Shown here piece by piece: positions 27,779 to 36,328 of a DNA stretch of 64,000 bases. The stretch covers positions 1 through 64,000 of the forward strand of contig CAIYJU010000122.1 in assembly GCA_903926565.1 (NCBI GenBank). Direction: 5' to 3'. Position numbers and translations under genes: made by a program. Source of the DNA: an uncultured Bacteroidales bacterium (GTDB lineage: Bacteria > Bacteroidota > Bacteroidia > Bacteroidales > FEN-979). The notes below the pieces were generated by a model. The model had not been told where the DNA came from, ran no database searches, and saw only the letters and a list, made by a program, of their open reading frames with translations. The first letter of the stretch is position 1; the number at the start of each line of letters is the position of its first letter.

Positions 27779-29146
27779 TTACAACTTGATAAATTTCACC
27801 ACGCTCACTGCTCTTTCGTCGGCTAAGCGTACAAAATAGACACCGCAGGGAAGCCCGGAGATGTCGATTTGATTTTGGGGTCCGCTGATGCGACAGGCAA
27901 GGACCTCCCTGCCCTCCATATCTGAAATGAAAAGCATCCTTTGGCCGGCACCCGTTGTTTCAACAGTAACCGTACTTTCTGAAGGATTGGGATAAAGAGC
28001 AAACAGCGGCCTCTCCTGCTCACGAAGCCCGGTATAAACTGAGTCAAATTTCATGACCGTAGCCCCATGAACCGAATCGGCGTAGGCAACATAAGGCTGG
28101 CCGTCAGGATTGAATGCCAGGCTGGTCCATTCTGCCTCCTCTTCCGAAAATCCTGCTCCCCCAACGATGACCCAGCCAAAACCATCAAATTTCATGACCG
28201 TTGCCTTTGAATCATTGGCCTCGTCTTCATAAGCAATGAAAGGCTGACCCGACTGACTGAATGCAAGACTCGTATATTCGGGAAAGCCAACCGAGAACCC
28301 GGCATTTCCAACATTCACCCAGTTGGACCCGTCAAATTTCATGACAGTGGCCTTGTATATACTGGCATAGTCGGAATAGGCAAGATGGGGTTCCCCCGAA
28401 GGACTGAAAGCGAGGCTGGTATATGAAACCTCTCCGGCCGAAAACCCCCTGGGGCCGACATCCACCCAGCTGGTGCCATCGAATTTCATCACCGTGGCTT
28501 TATCGGAATTTTCATCATCCTTGTACCCTAAATAAGGCTGACCTGAAGGGCTGAATGCAAGGCTTGTATATAGTGCCGCTCCGGATGAAAATCCGGCATT
28601 TCCCACATTCACCCAGTTGCTTCCGTCGAACTTCATCACCGTCGCACCATTGTTTACATAATCGGCATAAGCCACATAAGGCTGGCCTGCCAGGCTGAAT
28701 GCCAGGCTGATATATTGCGGGAACCCGGCTGAAAACCCTGGTGTACCAACGGCAACCCAACTGTTCCCGTTGAATTTCATGACGGTGGCTTTGTATGAGT
28801 TTACCGAATCGACATAAGCCACATAAGGTTCGCCGACCGGACTGTATGCAAGACTTGTATATGACACCTTCCCTGCCGAGAAGCCCGCATTGCCAACATA
28901 GACCCAGCTGCTTCCGTTGAATTTCATGACTGAGGCTTTCCGCGAGTTTGCCATGTCCTTAAATGCAACGGTTGGTTCGCCTGAGGGGCTGAAGGCCAGG
29001 CTTGTATAATCAGCCAGCCCTGAGGAGAAACCGGGGGTTCCGACATTCATCCACATAAAATCCAAAGGAGAAGATTTATCGTGGTTTTGCTGAGCACAAA
29101 CAACAATCGGTAAGAAAAAAAATAATAAATAAAGTCGTTGTTTCAT
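27779..29146 (-). CDS. Seven-repeat beta-propeller T9SS protein
   Basis: The 455 residues have a signal peptide (cleavage near 'VVCAQQ') and then seven tandem repeats of about 47-49 residues. Each repeat has 'YTSLAFSPSGQPYVAYAD' followed by 'ATVMKFDGSNWVNVG' and 'GFSAG'. Seven units of this length fit a complete seven-bladed beta-propeller. The last 75 residues ('LYPNPSESTVTVE', 'GLPCGVYFVRLAD') are a type A T9SS sorting domain. The protein is probably displayed on the cell surface; ligand and activity are unknown. It converges on the sugar-transferase gene with a 7-bp gap. Confidence 0.85.
   Translation of the reverse strand: MKQRLYLLFFFLPIVVCAQQNHDKSSPLDFMWMNVGTPGFSSGLADYTSLAFSPSGEPTVAFKDMANSRKASVMKFNGSSWVYVGNAGFSAGKVSYTSLAYSPVGEPYVAYVDSVNSYKATVMKFNGNSWVAVGTPGFSAGFPQYISLAFSLAGQPYVAYADYVNNGATVMKFDGSNWVNVGNAGFSSGAALYTSLAFSPSGQPYLGYKDDENSDKATVMKFDGTSWVDVGPRGFSAGEVSYTSLAFSPSGEPHLAYSDYASIYKATVMKFDGSNWVNVGNAGFSVGFPEYTSLAFSQSGQPFIAYEDEANDSKATVMKFDGFGWVIVGGAGFSEEEAEWTSLAFNPDGQPYVAYADSVHGATVMKFDSVYTGLREQERPLFALYPNPSESTVTVETTGAGQRMLFISDMEGREVLACRISGPQNQIDISGLPCGVYFVRLADERAVSVVKFIKL
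28045..29050 (-). repeat. Seven tandem coding repeats of about 147 bp
   Basis: The coding sequence repeats with a period near 147 bp (49 codons; two units are shorter). Conserved nucleotide blocks around 'aatttcatgac' and 'aggct(t/g)gtata' recur in nearly every unit. Confidence 0.8.
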
Positions 29147-29377
29147 GGTAATCGCTGAGAATAAGTAACTGTAAATCCTTCGATGCGCTCAATTGTGCAC
29201 CGCAATAAAAAACCATCTAAGTTAATACTAAATCTGAATGTTGTTATTTATTAATTTGATTAATCACATTTATACCAGAAGAATGGATTAGAACAGATTC
29301 CAGAAAAAGATCAATCTTGAGCATATAGTATTTTATGATATTCTTATATGCAGATTAACAGTTTAACAATTGAAAAC

Positions 29378-29472
29378 AAACCACTTAGAGACTAAGAACA
29401 CCAAGGGCCACTTAGAAAATAAACTGTTTAACCCTTAGTGGCTCTAAGTGCTCTTAGTGCCTTTGTGGTTTA
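29378..29472. repeat. Inverted repeat in the 386-bp gap 29147-29532
   Basis: The left arm 'aaaccacttagagactaag' pairs imperfectly with the right arm 'cttagtgcctttgtggttt'; the centre has 'cactta'/'taagtg' blocks. The transcript could fold into a long hairpin. It belongs to the same family as the repeats at 19943 and 58204. The rest of the gap shows nothing recognisable. Confidence 0.75.
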
Positions 29473-29532
29473 AAAAATCCAGGTTCTTAAATATGTTCCC
29501 GATTTTGTTCATCCTCTCTGGTATGATTGTGA

Positions 29533-30897
29533 TCAATCAATTTTTTTAATGATTTTAACATGTTGTGATTCCTGGTTATTCCTGTATTGAAGCAAATAAA
29601 TTCCGGGAGGCATATTCACTCCGTGATCATTCCTGCCATCCCAGGTAAACCTGCATGAACCGATATTTAACTTTCCTGAAAAGATATTTTTAACATGGTT
29701 GCCATTAAGATCAAAAATGTCTGCCTTAAGGTCTTCAACCGTACCGGATATCACATCAATTATACATTTCTGCTCCATTGGATTGGGATATATTTTCACC
29801 TGGTTGCCTGTGCAGGCAATCTCCCCGGCATTTGTTGCATAAGAATTTAAAACCAGCTCTGCATCCATCCCGTCGGTTGGCGCAATCCCGTTTATCAACC
29901 AGAAATTTATTCTTACATTTTCACTCCCGGGGGTTGGAATATATACCGGGTTTGTGTATTTCCAGGAATAGAAGGAACTTCCCCAGGTGCTGATAAACAC
30001 AATTGAGTCGGAGGACCAGTCGAAGGAGTGAACCGAATGGCTGAGACCGGACAGGTTCATGTTGAACCGGTTAATATTGCCGGGGATGTTGTATGGCTGG
30101 ATCACAAATTGAGAATTGTCATTGTTGAAACTCCCCCATCGTGAGAATTCAAAATCGATCTCCCTGAAATAGTTGTTCGGGGGATTTGCAAAAGGAGCAC
30201 ATTCATCCCAGGTAAAAATCCCTGCGATGATATTCGGATCAAGCAGATCGACCCTTGTGGCTACATCGAATTTATATTGCCGGTATCCCAGCGATGCTTT
30301 GCATATTATTTCCGAGCTGTGCCAGGTATTCCCTTGCCTGGCAATCCTGAGATGCAGTTTCTGCTGACCGTCTACCCATACCATTGAGTCGTTGTCATTG
30401 AAAATATTCGGTCCGGGCCCTAAGGTGATCGGCGAGGTCCCAATCGATTTTTTCACGACCCAGTCCAGCCCCGACCATGAAATGGAGCGGTCGCCGTGTG
30501 GTCTGCATGATGAAACATTGGGATAGGAAAACAGCACACCGGGAAGTTCCCCTCCGGTAAGCAACGGCGGCGAATATGTAACTGGTATAAGAAAGGCAAT
30601 GATCCTGGTAGCAAACTGGTCATAACCTCCCGGGGCGATATTAACAGTAAAAGTTGAATCCTGCTGAATCAGGGTGACCGGATTTGCAGCGGATGGCTTA
30701 ATCCACCAACCTCCGGCTTCCTCAAGAAAAATGTAAACGGTGACCCTGTGATTGCTGATCGTTGTGCCATGGACCACTCCATGCAACAGGCTGTTGGTAC
30801 CCCAATCCGGAACAAAGGTAAATTGAACCGACGAAGATGTTTGAGCTAAACATACATGGCTCATTGCTGCAAGAACCCAGAAAATCAAGTTTTTCAT
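29533..30897 (-). CDS. GH16-like secreted glycan-binding or glycan-cleaving protein
   Basis: The 454 residues have a signal peptide ('...SHVCLAQT'), a region of about 110 residues of unknown fold, and a concanavalin-like domain (about 135-355). Residues 246-250 read E-I-D-F-E within 'REIDFEFSRWG', which fits the E-x-D-x-x-E catalytic signature of glycoside hydrolase family 16 for the first Glu and Asp; the second Glu is one residue closer than usual, so activity is uncertain. The C-terminus ('IYPNPMEQ', 'FTWDGRNDHGVNMPPGIYLL') is a FlgD-like/T9SS sorting domain. It sits directly after the broken transporter remnant. Confidence 0.65.
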   Translation of the reverse strand: MKNLIFWVLAAMSHVCLAQTSSSVQFTFVPDWGTNSLLHGVVHGTTISNHRVTVYIFLEEAGGWWIKPSAANPVTLIQQDSTFTVNIAPGGYDQFATRIIAFLIPVTYSPPLLTGGELPGVLFSYPNVSSCRPHGDRSISWSGLDWVVKKSIGTSPITLGPGPNIFNDNDSMVWVDGQQKLHLRIARQGNTWHSSEIICKASLGYRQYKFDVATRVDLLDPNIIAGIFTWDECAPFANPPNNYFREIDFEFSRWGSFNNDNSQFVIQPYNIPGNINRFNMNLSGLSHSVHSFDWSSDSIVFISTWGSSFYSWKYTNPVYIPTPGSENVRINFWLINGIAPTDGMDAELVLNSYATNAGEIACTGNQVKIYPNPMEQKCIIDVISGTVEDLKADIFDLNGNHVKNIFSGKLNIGSCRFTWDGRNDHGVNMPPGIYLLQYRNNQESQHVKIIKKID

Positions 30898-30925
30898 CGA
30901 ATGATTGATTTATATAATGATGTAG

Positions 30926-31262
30926 TTACCTCATGACAAGGGGCAATATGTACCAGCTGAAGAGTGTGATCAGGATGATGCTGATCAGGTTCATCACAAA
31001 ACCAGCTTTGAGCATATCCTTTAATTTTATGAATCCGCTTGTGCAGTTTCCATTTCTCTATGGCCAGTCCGATCATGAATCCACCCATGAATAAAAAGAC
31101 GACAGGATTGCTGTACGATTTTGAAACCTCCTCAATGTTGCTGATTTTAAGCAAAGGCAGCAGCACCAATGGCACGAGGGCCACCACCGGCATCGGCAAT
31201 GCCTCAGTGATCCACCAGGTGAGAATTATAATCCACCGGACTTCCATCCTTTCGAGATGCAA
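30926..31262 (-). pseudogene. Remnant of a DASS-family anion/sodium symporter
   Basis: Minus-strand translation gives 'WWITEALPMPVVALVPLVLL', 'SYSNPVVFLFMGGFMIGLAI' and 'EKWKLHKRI', which is the start of a SLC13/CitT-type transporter. Right after 'KRI' the frame changes, and the other frame reads 'GFIKLKDMLKAGFVMNLISI' then 'ILITLFSWYILPLVMR' and a stop at 30926-30928, the normal C-terminus of the same family. The roughly 350-400 residues normally lying between are gone, and the first residues before 'WWITEA' are also missing. The junction carries GGATT, which would be present in both flanks. It cannot make a working transporter. Confidence 0.8.
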
Positions 31263-31309
31263 TATATAAAATATTCTGCCACTTTTTTTAACTGATCCTG
31301 TAAGGCAAA

Positions 31310-31347
31310 CCCCTACAAAAAAATCAGACTTTCCCCTACAAAAAAAA
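31310..31347. promoter_or_regulatory. Direct repeat 'cccctacaaaaaaa', possible operator
   Basis: Two copies of a 14-bp sequence start at 31310 and 31333, 23 bp apart (about two helical turns), upstream of the sensor-kinase gene. The spacing suits a dimeric regulator on one face of the helix. No regulator is identified. Confidence 0.4.
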
Positions 31348-31421
31348 CCCTATGATTATCTTGCATTATTTCAATGATTTAGCCTATGTTTATCCGTGGA
31401 AATTACTTAGAATAGTGAGGA

Positions 31422-34400
31422 GTGGGATCAATAAAAATATTATCATTGAAACATAACAAAAATCAATCAGAAGCACCAATCTTTCGCATCAGGACTGAAG
31501 AGTTGCTGAAAAAGAGTTTGTCAGGCTTGTCTTCCAGGCTTACTGAAGCGGAGACCATGAACCTGCTTAACGGGATTGAGTCACTCATGGCTGAACTGAG
31601 TTTTGACCTGAATGAAAGGGTAAAGGAGTTGAATTGCCATAACCGGATTTCGGAAGTGATGAGCAATTCATCTCTTTCTGTAGACGAAGTTTGTGAACAA
31701 GTTGTCCAGCTTATCCCCGACGGATGGCAATTTCCTGATATCACCGGGGCCTTTCTTCAAATTGGTGAAAAGAGTTTTCAAACAAAACAATTTACTGAAA
31801 ATGGTAATTTTCTTCTCCAGGATATAAAAACCGATGGCAGGGTAATCGGTTGCGTTAAAGTCAGCCTTCCCAACGATAATTTACAGGCAGCCCGACAAAC
31901 CTTTTTGCCGGAAGAGTCCGATTTGCTCTTTACCATTGCTGTCAGGCTTGGGAATTTCATTGGGAAACAGATGTCCGACAATGTTTTAACTGAAAGTAAA
32001 GAGAAATATTCAAGGGCATTTCAAACATCTCCCTACGCAATTATTATTTCACGGGCAAGCGATGGAATGATCGTTGACATCAATGACGCATTTTCATTGA
32101 TTTCAGGCTACAGCCGGGAAGAAGCCATCAATGATTTAACCGTCAGGTTAAACTTGTGGGCAGATCCGGATTATCGAAAAAGAGTAATTGGCTCATTGAT
32201 GGAAGGGCACAAAATCACCGGTGAAGAATATCAGTTCCGGAGAAAGTCCGGGGAGGTTATGTACGGAGTGTTCTCTGCACAGATTACACATATTAACAAC
32301 GAACATTACATTTTATCAAGCATCAATGACATCACTGATCGCAAAGTGGCGGAGGAAAAACTCAGACAACGGGAAGCGGCACTCAACTATTCCCAGGAAA
32401 TTGCCAAAATGTGGAGCTGGGAACTCAATCCTCACACCAGCAAGGTTTCCTGGTCAATGAATTACTACCTCCTGCTCGGACAAAAACCCGATGACAATGA
32501 ATTATCCTACGAGTCCTTCGAAAAAATGGTGCATCCCGACGACAAACACCTGCTTGATGAAACACTTACCGGGATATACCAGACCCGTAATCCTGCAAAT
32601 GTTGATTTGCGCCTTATGATGCCTGACGGGCAGGTTAAATGGATACAAAACAACGTGGTCCCCACTTTTGACGGTGACACATTAATCGATTTAAAAGGAG
32701 TGAGCATTGACATTACAGAGAAAAAACTGAACGAAAATGAGATCCGCAACCTGAATGCAAGCCTTGAGCTGAAAATAAAGGCAGGCACGCTGAAACTTTC
32801 CGAAATCAACGAAAATCTTCAAAAAGAGATAGAAAACCGCAAGCGGGTTGAAGCTGACCTCGAAGAGAGCCTGGAAAAGTACCGGGGATTATCTGAAGCG
32901 TCGTTCGAAGCAATCTTCATCTCAGAAACAGGAGTGTGTATTGAACAAAACCTGGCTGCTGAAAAGATGTTTGGCTATACTTCAGAAGAGGCGCTGACAA
33001 GGTACGGCACTGACTGGATCGTTCCGGAAGACAGGGAAATGGTCATGAAAAATATGCTGGCCGGCAATGAAAATCCTTTTGAAGCAACTGCCTTGCGAAA
33101 AGATGGGACAACATTCCCCTGCGTTTTGCATGGAGGGATGATGCATTATAAAGGAAAAAATGTAAGGGTAACCTCATTAACCGATATCACTGAACGTAAG
33201 AAGGCCGAAATTGCCCTGCACGACAGCCAGGAACAGCTGGAGCTGGTAATTAAAGGTTCGAATGATGCCCCATGGGATTGGAACCTGGTTGAAAACAATC
33301 TGTTTTATTCTTCAAAGTGGTGGCAACAGATCGGATATGCACCCGAAGAGATTCCTTCCGATAGTACGCTATGGCGAAATCTTACCCACCCCGATGATAT
33401 TGACCGTATAAACCTTGTTTTTGAAACGGCGCTGAAAAGCGGAAATGACAGTTATGAGGCTGAGTTTCGTCTGTTACATAAGAACGGCTATTATGTACCG
33501 GTCCTTTCCCGCGGATTTATTACCCGCGATGCAAACAGGAAACCTATCCGTGTAACCGGCACAAACATGGATCTGACTGAACGCTATCACGCAGAAAAAG
33601 AGATCATTAAATCGCGGGATGAAGCCCAGAAAGCAAATCTTGCCAAGAGTGAATTTCTCTCCCGCATGAGCCATGAGCTGCGTACTCCCCTGAATTCGGT
33701 GCTTGGATTTGCGCAATTGATGGCCATGGGGGAACTCAACCCAAAACAAAATAAAAGAGTCAATCACATCTTAACCAACGGAAAACATTTACTCGGCCTG
33801 ATAGATGAGGTACTTGATATTTCACACATTGAATCAGGGAGGCTCTCGCTTATGTTTGAATCGGTTCAGTTAAGCCAAATTATCTCAGAAACATTAGACA
33901 CTGTTCAACCATTTGCCGATGCCCGGCAAATAACAATGAGTCTGGATAATTCGCCTCATAACCAGCTTTTTGTAATGTCAGACAGGAAGCGGTTAAAACA
34001 GGCATTGATCAACTTGCTTACCAATGCCGTAAAGTACAACAGGCACGGTGGCACCATTTCAGTCAAATCGGAACCAGGTCCGCCAAATGAGGAAGGCAGG
34101 GTTTCTGTAAGGATTTCAGTTACTGACACCGGGTTGGGAATTCATCCTGATGACATTCCAAAACTTTTCACCCCATTCGAAAGGATCGGGGCTGAAAAAA
34201 CCCAGACCGAAGGCACCGGACTTGGACTGGCTGTGGTAAAAAAAATAATGGATGCCATGAAAGGAACCGTCGGGGTAGAAACCGTGGTTGACAAGGGAAG
34301 CACATTCTGGCTCGAATTGCCTGGTGCCGAGGAGCATATGGGCCAGGACAGGCAAAAAGAGGACCATGAAAGCCGGATAACCGGGCAGGATGTTGCGGGG

Positions 34401-34427
34401 AAAAGGCAATCCCGGTTGTCATTTTAA
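31422..34427 (+). CDS. PAS-rich sensor histidine kinase with a broken receiver domain
   Basis: The 1001 residues hold about four PAS domains (about 196-310, 318-445, 485-600 and 604-725), then a HisKA domain with H751 ('SRMSHELRTPLNS') and a HATPase domain (about 850-975, 'LTNAVKYN', 'DTGLGI', 'TEGTGLGLAVVKKI'). There is no transmembrane helix, so it senses cytoplasmic signals. The N- and C-termini match the giant kinase at 42318, which ends in a complete receiver; here the frame ends in a junk tail ('GQDVAGKRQSRLSF') and the end of a receiver follows in another frame. The paralogue begins with ATG at a position where this gene has TTG (31446), so the start is either GTG 31422 or that TTG. 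The kinase core looks intact. Confidence 0.85.
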   Translation: MGSIKILSLKHNKNQSEAPIFRIRTEELLKKSLSGLSSRLTEAETMNLLNGIESLMAELSFDLNERVKELNCHNRISEVMSNSSLSVDEVCEQVVQLIPDGWQFPDITGAFLQIGEKSFQTKQFTENGNFLLQDIKTDGRVIGCVKVSLPNDNLQAARQTFLPEESDLLFTIAVRLGNFIGKQMSDNVLTESKEKYSRAFQTSPYAIIISRASDGMIVDINDAFSLISGYSREEAINDLTVRLNLWADPDYRKRVIGSLMEGHKITGEEYQFRRKSGEVMYGVFSAQITHINNEHYILSSINDITDRKVAEEKLRQREAALNYSQEIAKMWSWELNPHTSKVSWSMNYYLLLGQKPDDNELSYESFEKMVHPDDKHLLDETLTGIYQTRNPANVDLRLMMPDGQVKWIQNNVVPTFDGDTLIDLKGVSIDITEKKLNENEIRNLNASLELKIKAGTLKLSEINENLQKEIENRKRVEADLEESLEKYRGLSEASFEAIFISETGVCIEQNLAAEKMFGYTSEEALTRYGTDWIVPEDREMVMKNMLAGNENPFEATALRKDGTTFPCVLHGGMMHYKGKNVRVTSLTDITERKKAEIALHDSQEQLELVIKGSNDAPWDWNLVENNLFYSSKWWQQIGYAPEEIPSDSTLWRNLTHPDDIDRINLVFETALKSGNDSYEAEFRLLHKNGYYVPVLSRGFITRDANRKPIRVTGTNMDLTERYHAEKEIIKSRDEAQKANLAKSEFLSRMSHELRTPLNSVLGFAQLMAMGELNPKQNKRVNHILTNGKHLLGLIDEVLDISHIESGRLSLMFESVQLSQIISETLDTVQPFADARQITMSLDNSPHNQLFVMSDRKRLKQALINLLTNAVKYNRHGGTISVKSEPGPPNEEGRVSVRISVTDTGLGIHPDDIPKLFTPFERIGAEKTQTEGTGLGLAVVKKIMDAMKGTVGVETVVDKGSTFWLELPGAEEHMGQDRQKEDHESRITGQDVAGKRQSRLSF

Positions 34428-34552
34428 CCGCGGATGCAACACAATTTCAGATTGACCAGTTAATGGCTGCCGGAGCAAGTAAATATCTGACAAAACCACT
34501 GGACATCGATATGCTTCTGCAGGTTGTGAATGAACAGATTGAGGAGAAATAG
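34409..34552 (+). pseudogene. Orphaned end of a receiver domain
   Basis: In a frame different from the kinase upstream, 47 codons read 'IPVVILTADATQFQIDQLMA' and 'AGASKYLTKPLDIDMLL' before a stop. These match the last third of the receiver at the end of the 42318 kinase ('IPVVIISADATQHQIEKLMS', 'AGAKDYLTKPLDINLFL'). The part with the phosphoacceptor Asp is absent. It is the leftover of an internal deletion plus frameshift. Confidence 0.85.
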
Positions 34553-34658
34553 AAATTGTGCATCAGTCCTTGCCAGATGGCATTTTCAACAAACGTTTGT
34601 ATTAAAAGTGTTGGAAATATGACCCGATGGGGCCATATCATTTCGGCATCCTTCCCCA

Positions 34659-34666
34659 TACTTTTG
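34659..34666 (+). promoter_or_regulatory. Candidate -7 box upstream of the FISUMP pseudogene
   Basis: TACTTTTG lies 95 bp before the ATG at 34761. Confidence 0.35.
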
Positions 34667-34760
34667 CATATTACTTCATTTGTCATCTTCTTCAAAGAAA
34701 GATAATGACATTTGGATTTTGCAATTGTTCACCAATCCATAACCCATACACGAACCTGCC

Positions 34761-36159
34761 ATGAAAAAAGGAATCTTTACCACACTAATCCTCATGATTA
34801 CCATGTTTTGCGCTGCACAAAGCGGATTAACAACTAAAACTCCGGGTATACAGCAAACCGGGAACAGCGGACAGGCCGATGTTGCATCTGGATCCGGCGG
34901 CAAAGACACGACCAGGGCCAGGGCAAGCAGTGTTGCCACATGTGGCACATCCACGGTAACCGACGCCAGCGGCAACGTTTATAGCACGGTTCAGATTGGC
35001 GACCAATGCTGGATGGCCGAAAACCTGAGAGTTGGCGTCATGCTCCCTGGCTTGACTCCGCAGGCAAATAATGGCATCATAGAAAAACACTGCTACGGCC
35101 ACAAATTCGAGCGGGTTCAGTGCAGTGCCTGGCGGCTGGAAAGACGATGCTGGTAATTTCGGCAACCTGGGTAACAATGCCTTCTTCTTTACATCATCAG
35201 GCTGGTGGTATTGCTGTGCCTATTTTCGTCAGTTGAACTACAATGACGGCAACATTAACGCAAATTACACCTACTATGGCTACAGCATGAGTGTGCGCTG
35301 CCTGAAAAACACGATAACAGCTGCTTTACCCACTGTATCAACCTCGCCGGTTACCGGTATCACAGCCACAACCGCTGTTAGTGGCGGTACTGTAATCAAT
35401 GATAACGGTGCACCGGTTACTGCCCGAGGCGTGGTTTGGAGCACAACAGCAGGCCCGACCATTGACAACAACCAGGGGATAACCTCGAATGGTACCGGCT
35501 CGGGCGGGTTTGCCAGCGATCTTGCCGGCCTGTCACCCGGGACTGCCTATTTTGTTAAAGCATACGCCACCAACAGTGTGGGAACATCTTATGGCGGGGA
35601 GGTTCAGTTTACGACTTCTATTCCCGCTGTCGTAACAATTTCAGGTTTGACAATCGGTGCAGGAACAACCCCATGTTTCGATGCCTCTCAAACCATCACT
35701 GTATCCAACGTTACTGTTCAAACCGGCGGAACCGCGACTTTTATAGCAGGGGGGAACATCCTGATGCAACCTGCAACGATGGTACAAAACGGAGGGCACC
35801 TGCATGCATCCATTACCACCACCCAAAACTACTGTGTGCAACCGGCAAACATGTTTCAATCTGGCAGCGAACAAACAACGACTGGAGTTCAACCTACGGA
35901 ATTACAGGATGAATCTGCTTTCTTCACCATTTTCCCCAATCCGGTTACCGGTAAATTCACCCTGGAGATGCATGATTCTGATGCCATGGAAGCCATTCAG
36001 GTCGAAATCTGCACCATGATGGGTAAAAGGATATTGCAATCTGAACTGACTGCGCGGCCAAAGCATGAGTTTGATGCCACAGGCTGGCCGAAAGGGGTCT
36101 ATTTAATCAGGGTAATAAAGGGTGATGGAATGAGTGTGAGGAAACTGGTAAGGCAATAA
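34761..36159 (+). pseudogene. FISUMP-domain T9SS protein split by internal deletion and frameshift
   Basis: The first frame (34761-35156) gives a signal peptide and the start of a Fibrobacter-succinogenes-major-paralogous domain ('GNVYSTVQIGDQCWMAENLR', 'NGIIEKHCYG'). At about 35097 the sense switches to the next frame, which reads 'ATNSSGFSAVPGGW' and continues to 36159 with 'YGYSMSVRCLKN', a fibronectin-like domain, a module shared with the protein at 51191, and a T9SS sorting domain ('IFPNPVTGKFTLEM', 'GWPKGVYLIRVIK'). About 80 residues usual for the domain are missing at the junction. The C-terminal frame alone has an ATG at 35125 but no signal peptide, so it would not be exported. Confidence 0.8.
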
Positions 36160-36220
36160 CTGATTCCTTGTATACAAAGACCTTCCGGGTTTTGAAAACC
36201 TGGAAGGTCTAATTAAAAAG

Positions 36221-36254
36221 AAAACCCTGAAACTGTTATGGATCAGGGTTTTTT
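36221..36254 (+). terminator. Terminator-like hairpin, copy A
   Basis: A perfect 10-bp stem (aaaaccctga / tcagggtttt) with a 12-base loop runs into a T tract; by symmetry it could work on both strands. Confidence 0.7.
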
Positions 36255-36257
36255 CTT

Positions 36258-36265
36258 TAGATTTG
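36258..36265 (+). promoter_or_regulatory. Candidate -7 box for the first phosphoesterase gene
   Basis: TAGATTTG lies immediately after the terminator hairpin and 64 bp before the ATG at 36329. Confidence 0.4.
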
Positions 36266-36328
36266 CTTTAACGAAATTACTTTTAGTGGAAATCAGCAAT
36301 TTAATCAAATAAAGAAAGGAGAAAAGCG

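Larger units (their letters stand above)
36178..36265. repeat. Double-hairpin punctuation repeat, copy A
   Basis: The unit consists of a 33-bp hairpin ('agaccttccgggttt'...'aaacctggaaggtct'), a short spacer, a terminator-like hairpin (36221-36252) and TAGATTTG. The same order occurs at 42107-42207. It lies just after the FISUMP pseudogene and before the phosphoesterase gene. Confidence 0.85.

Noticed and set aside
28045-29050. Possible CRISPR array because of regular spacing
   Set aside because: The period is about 147 bp, the units are coding and imperfect, and there are no unique spacers.
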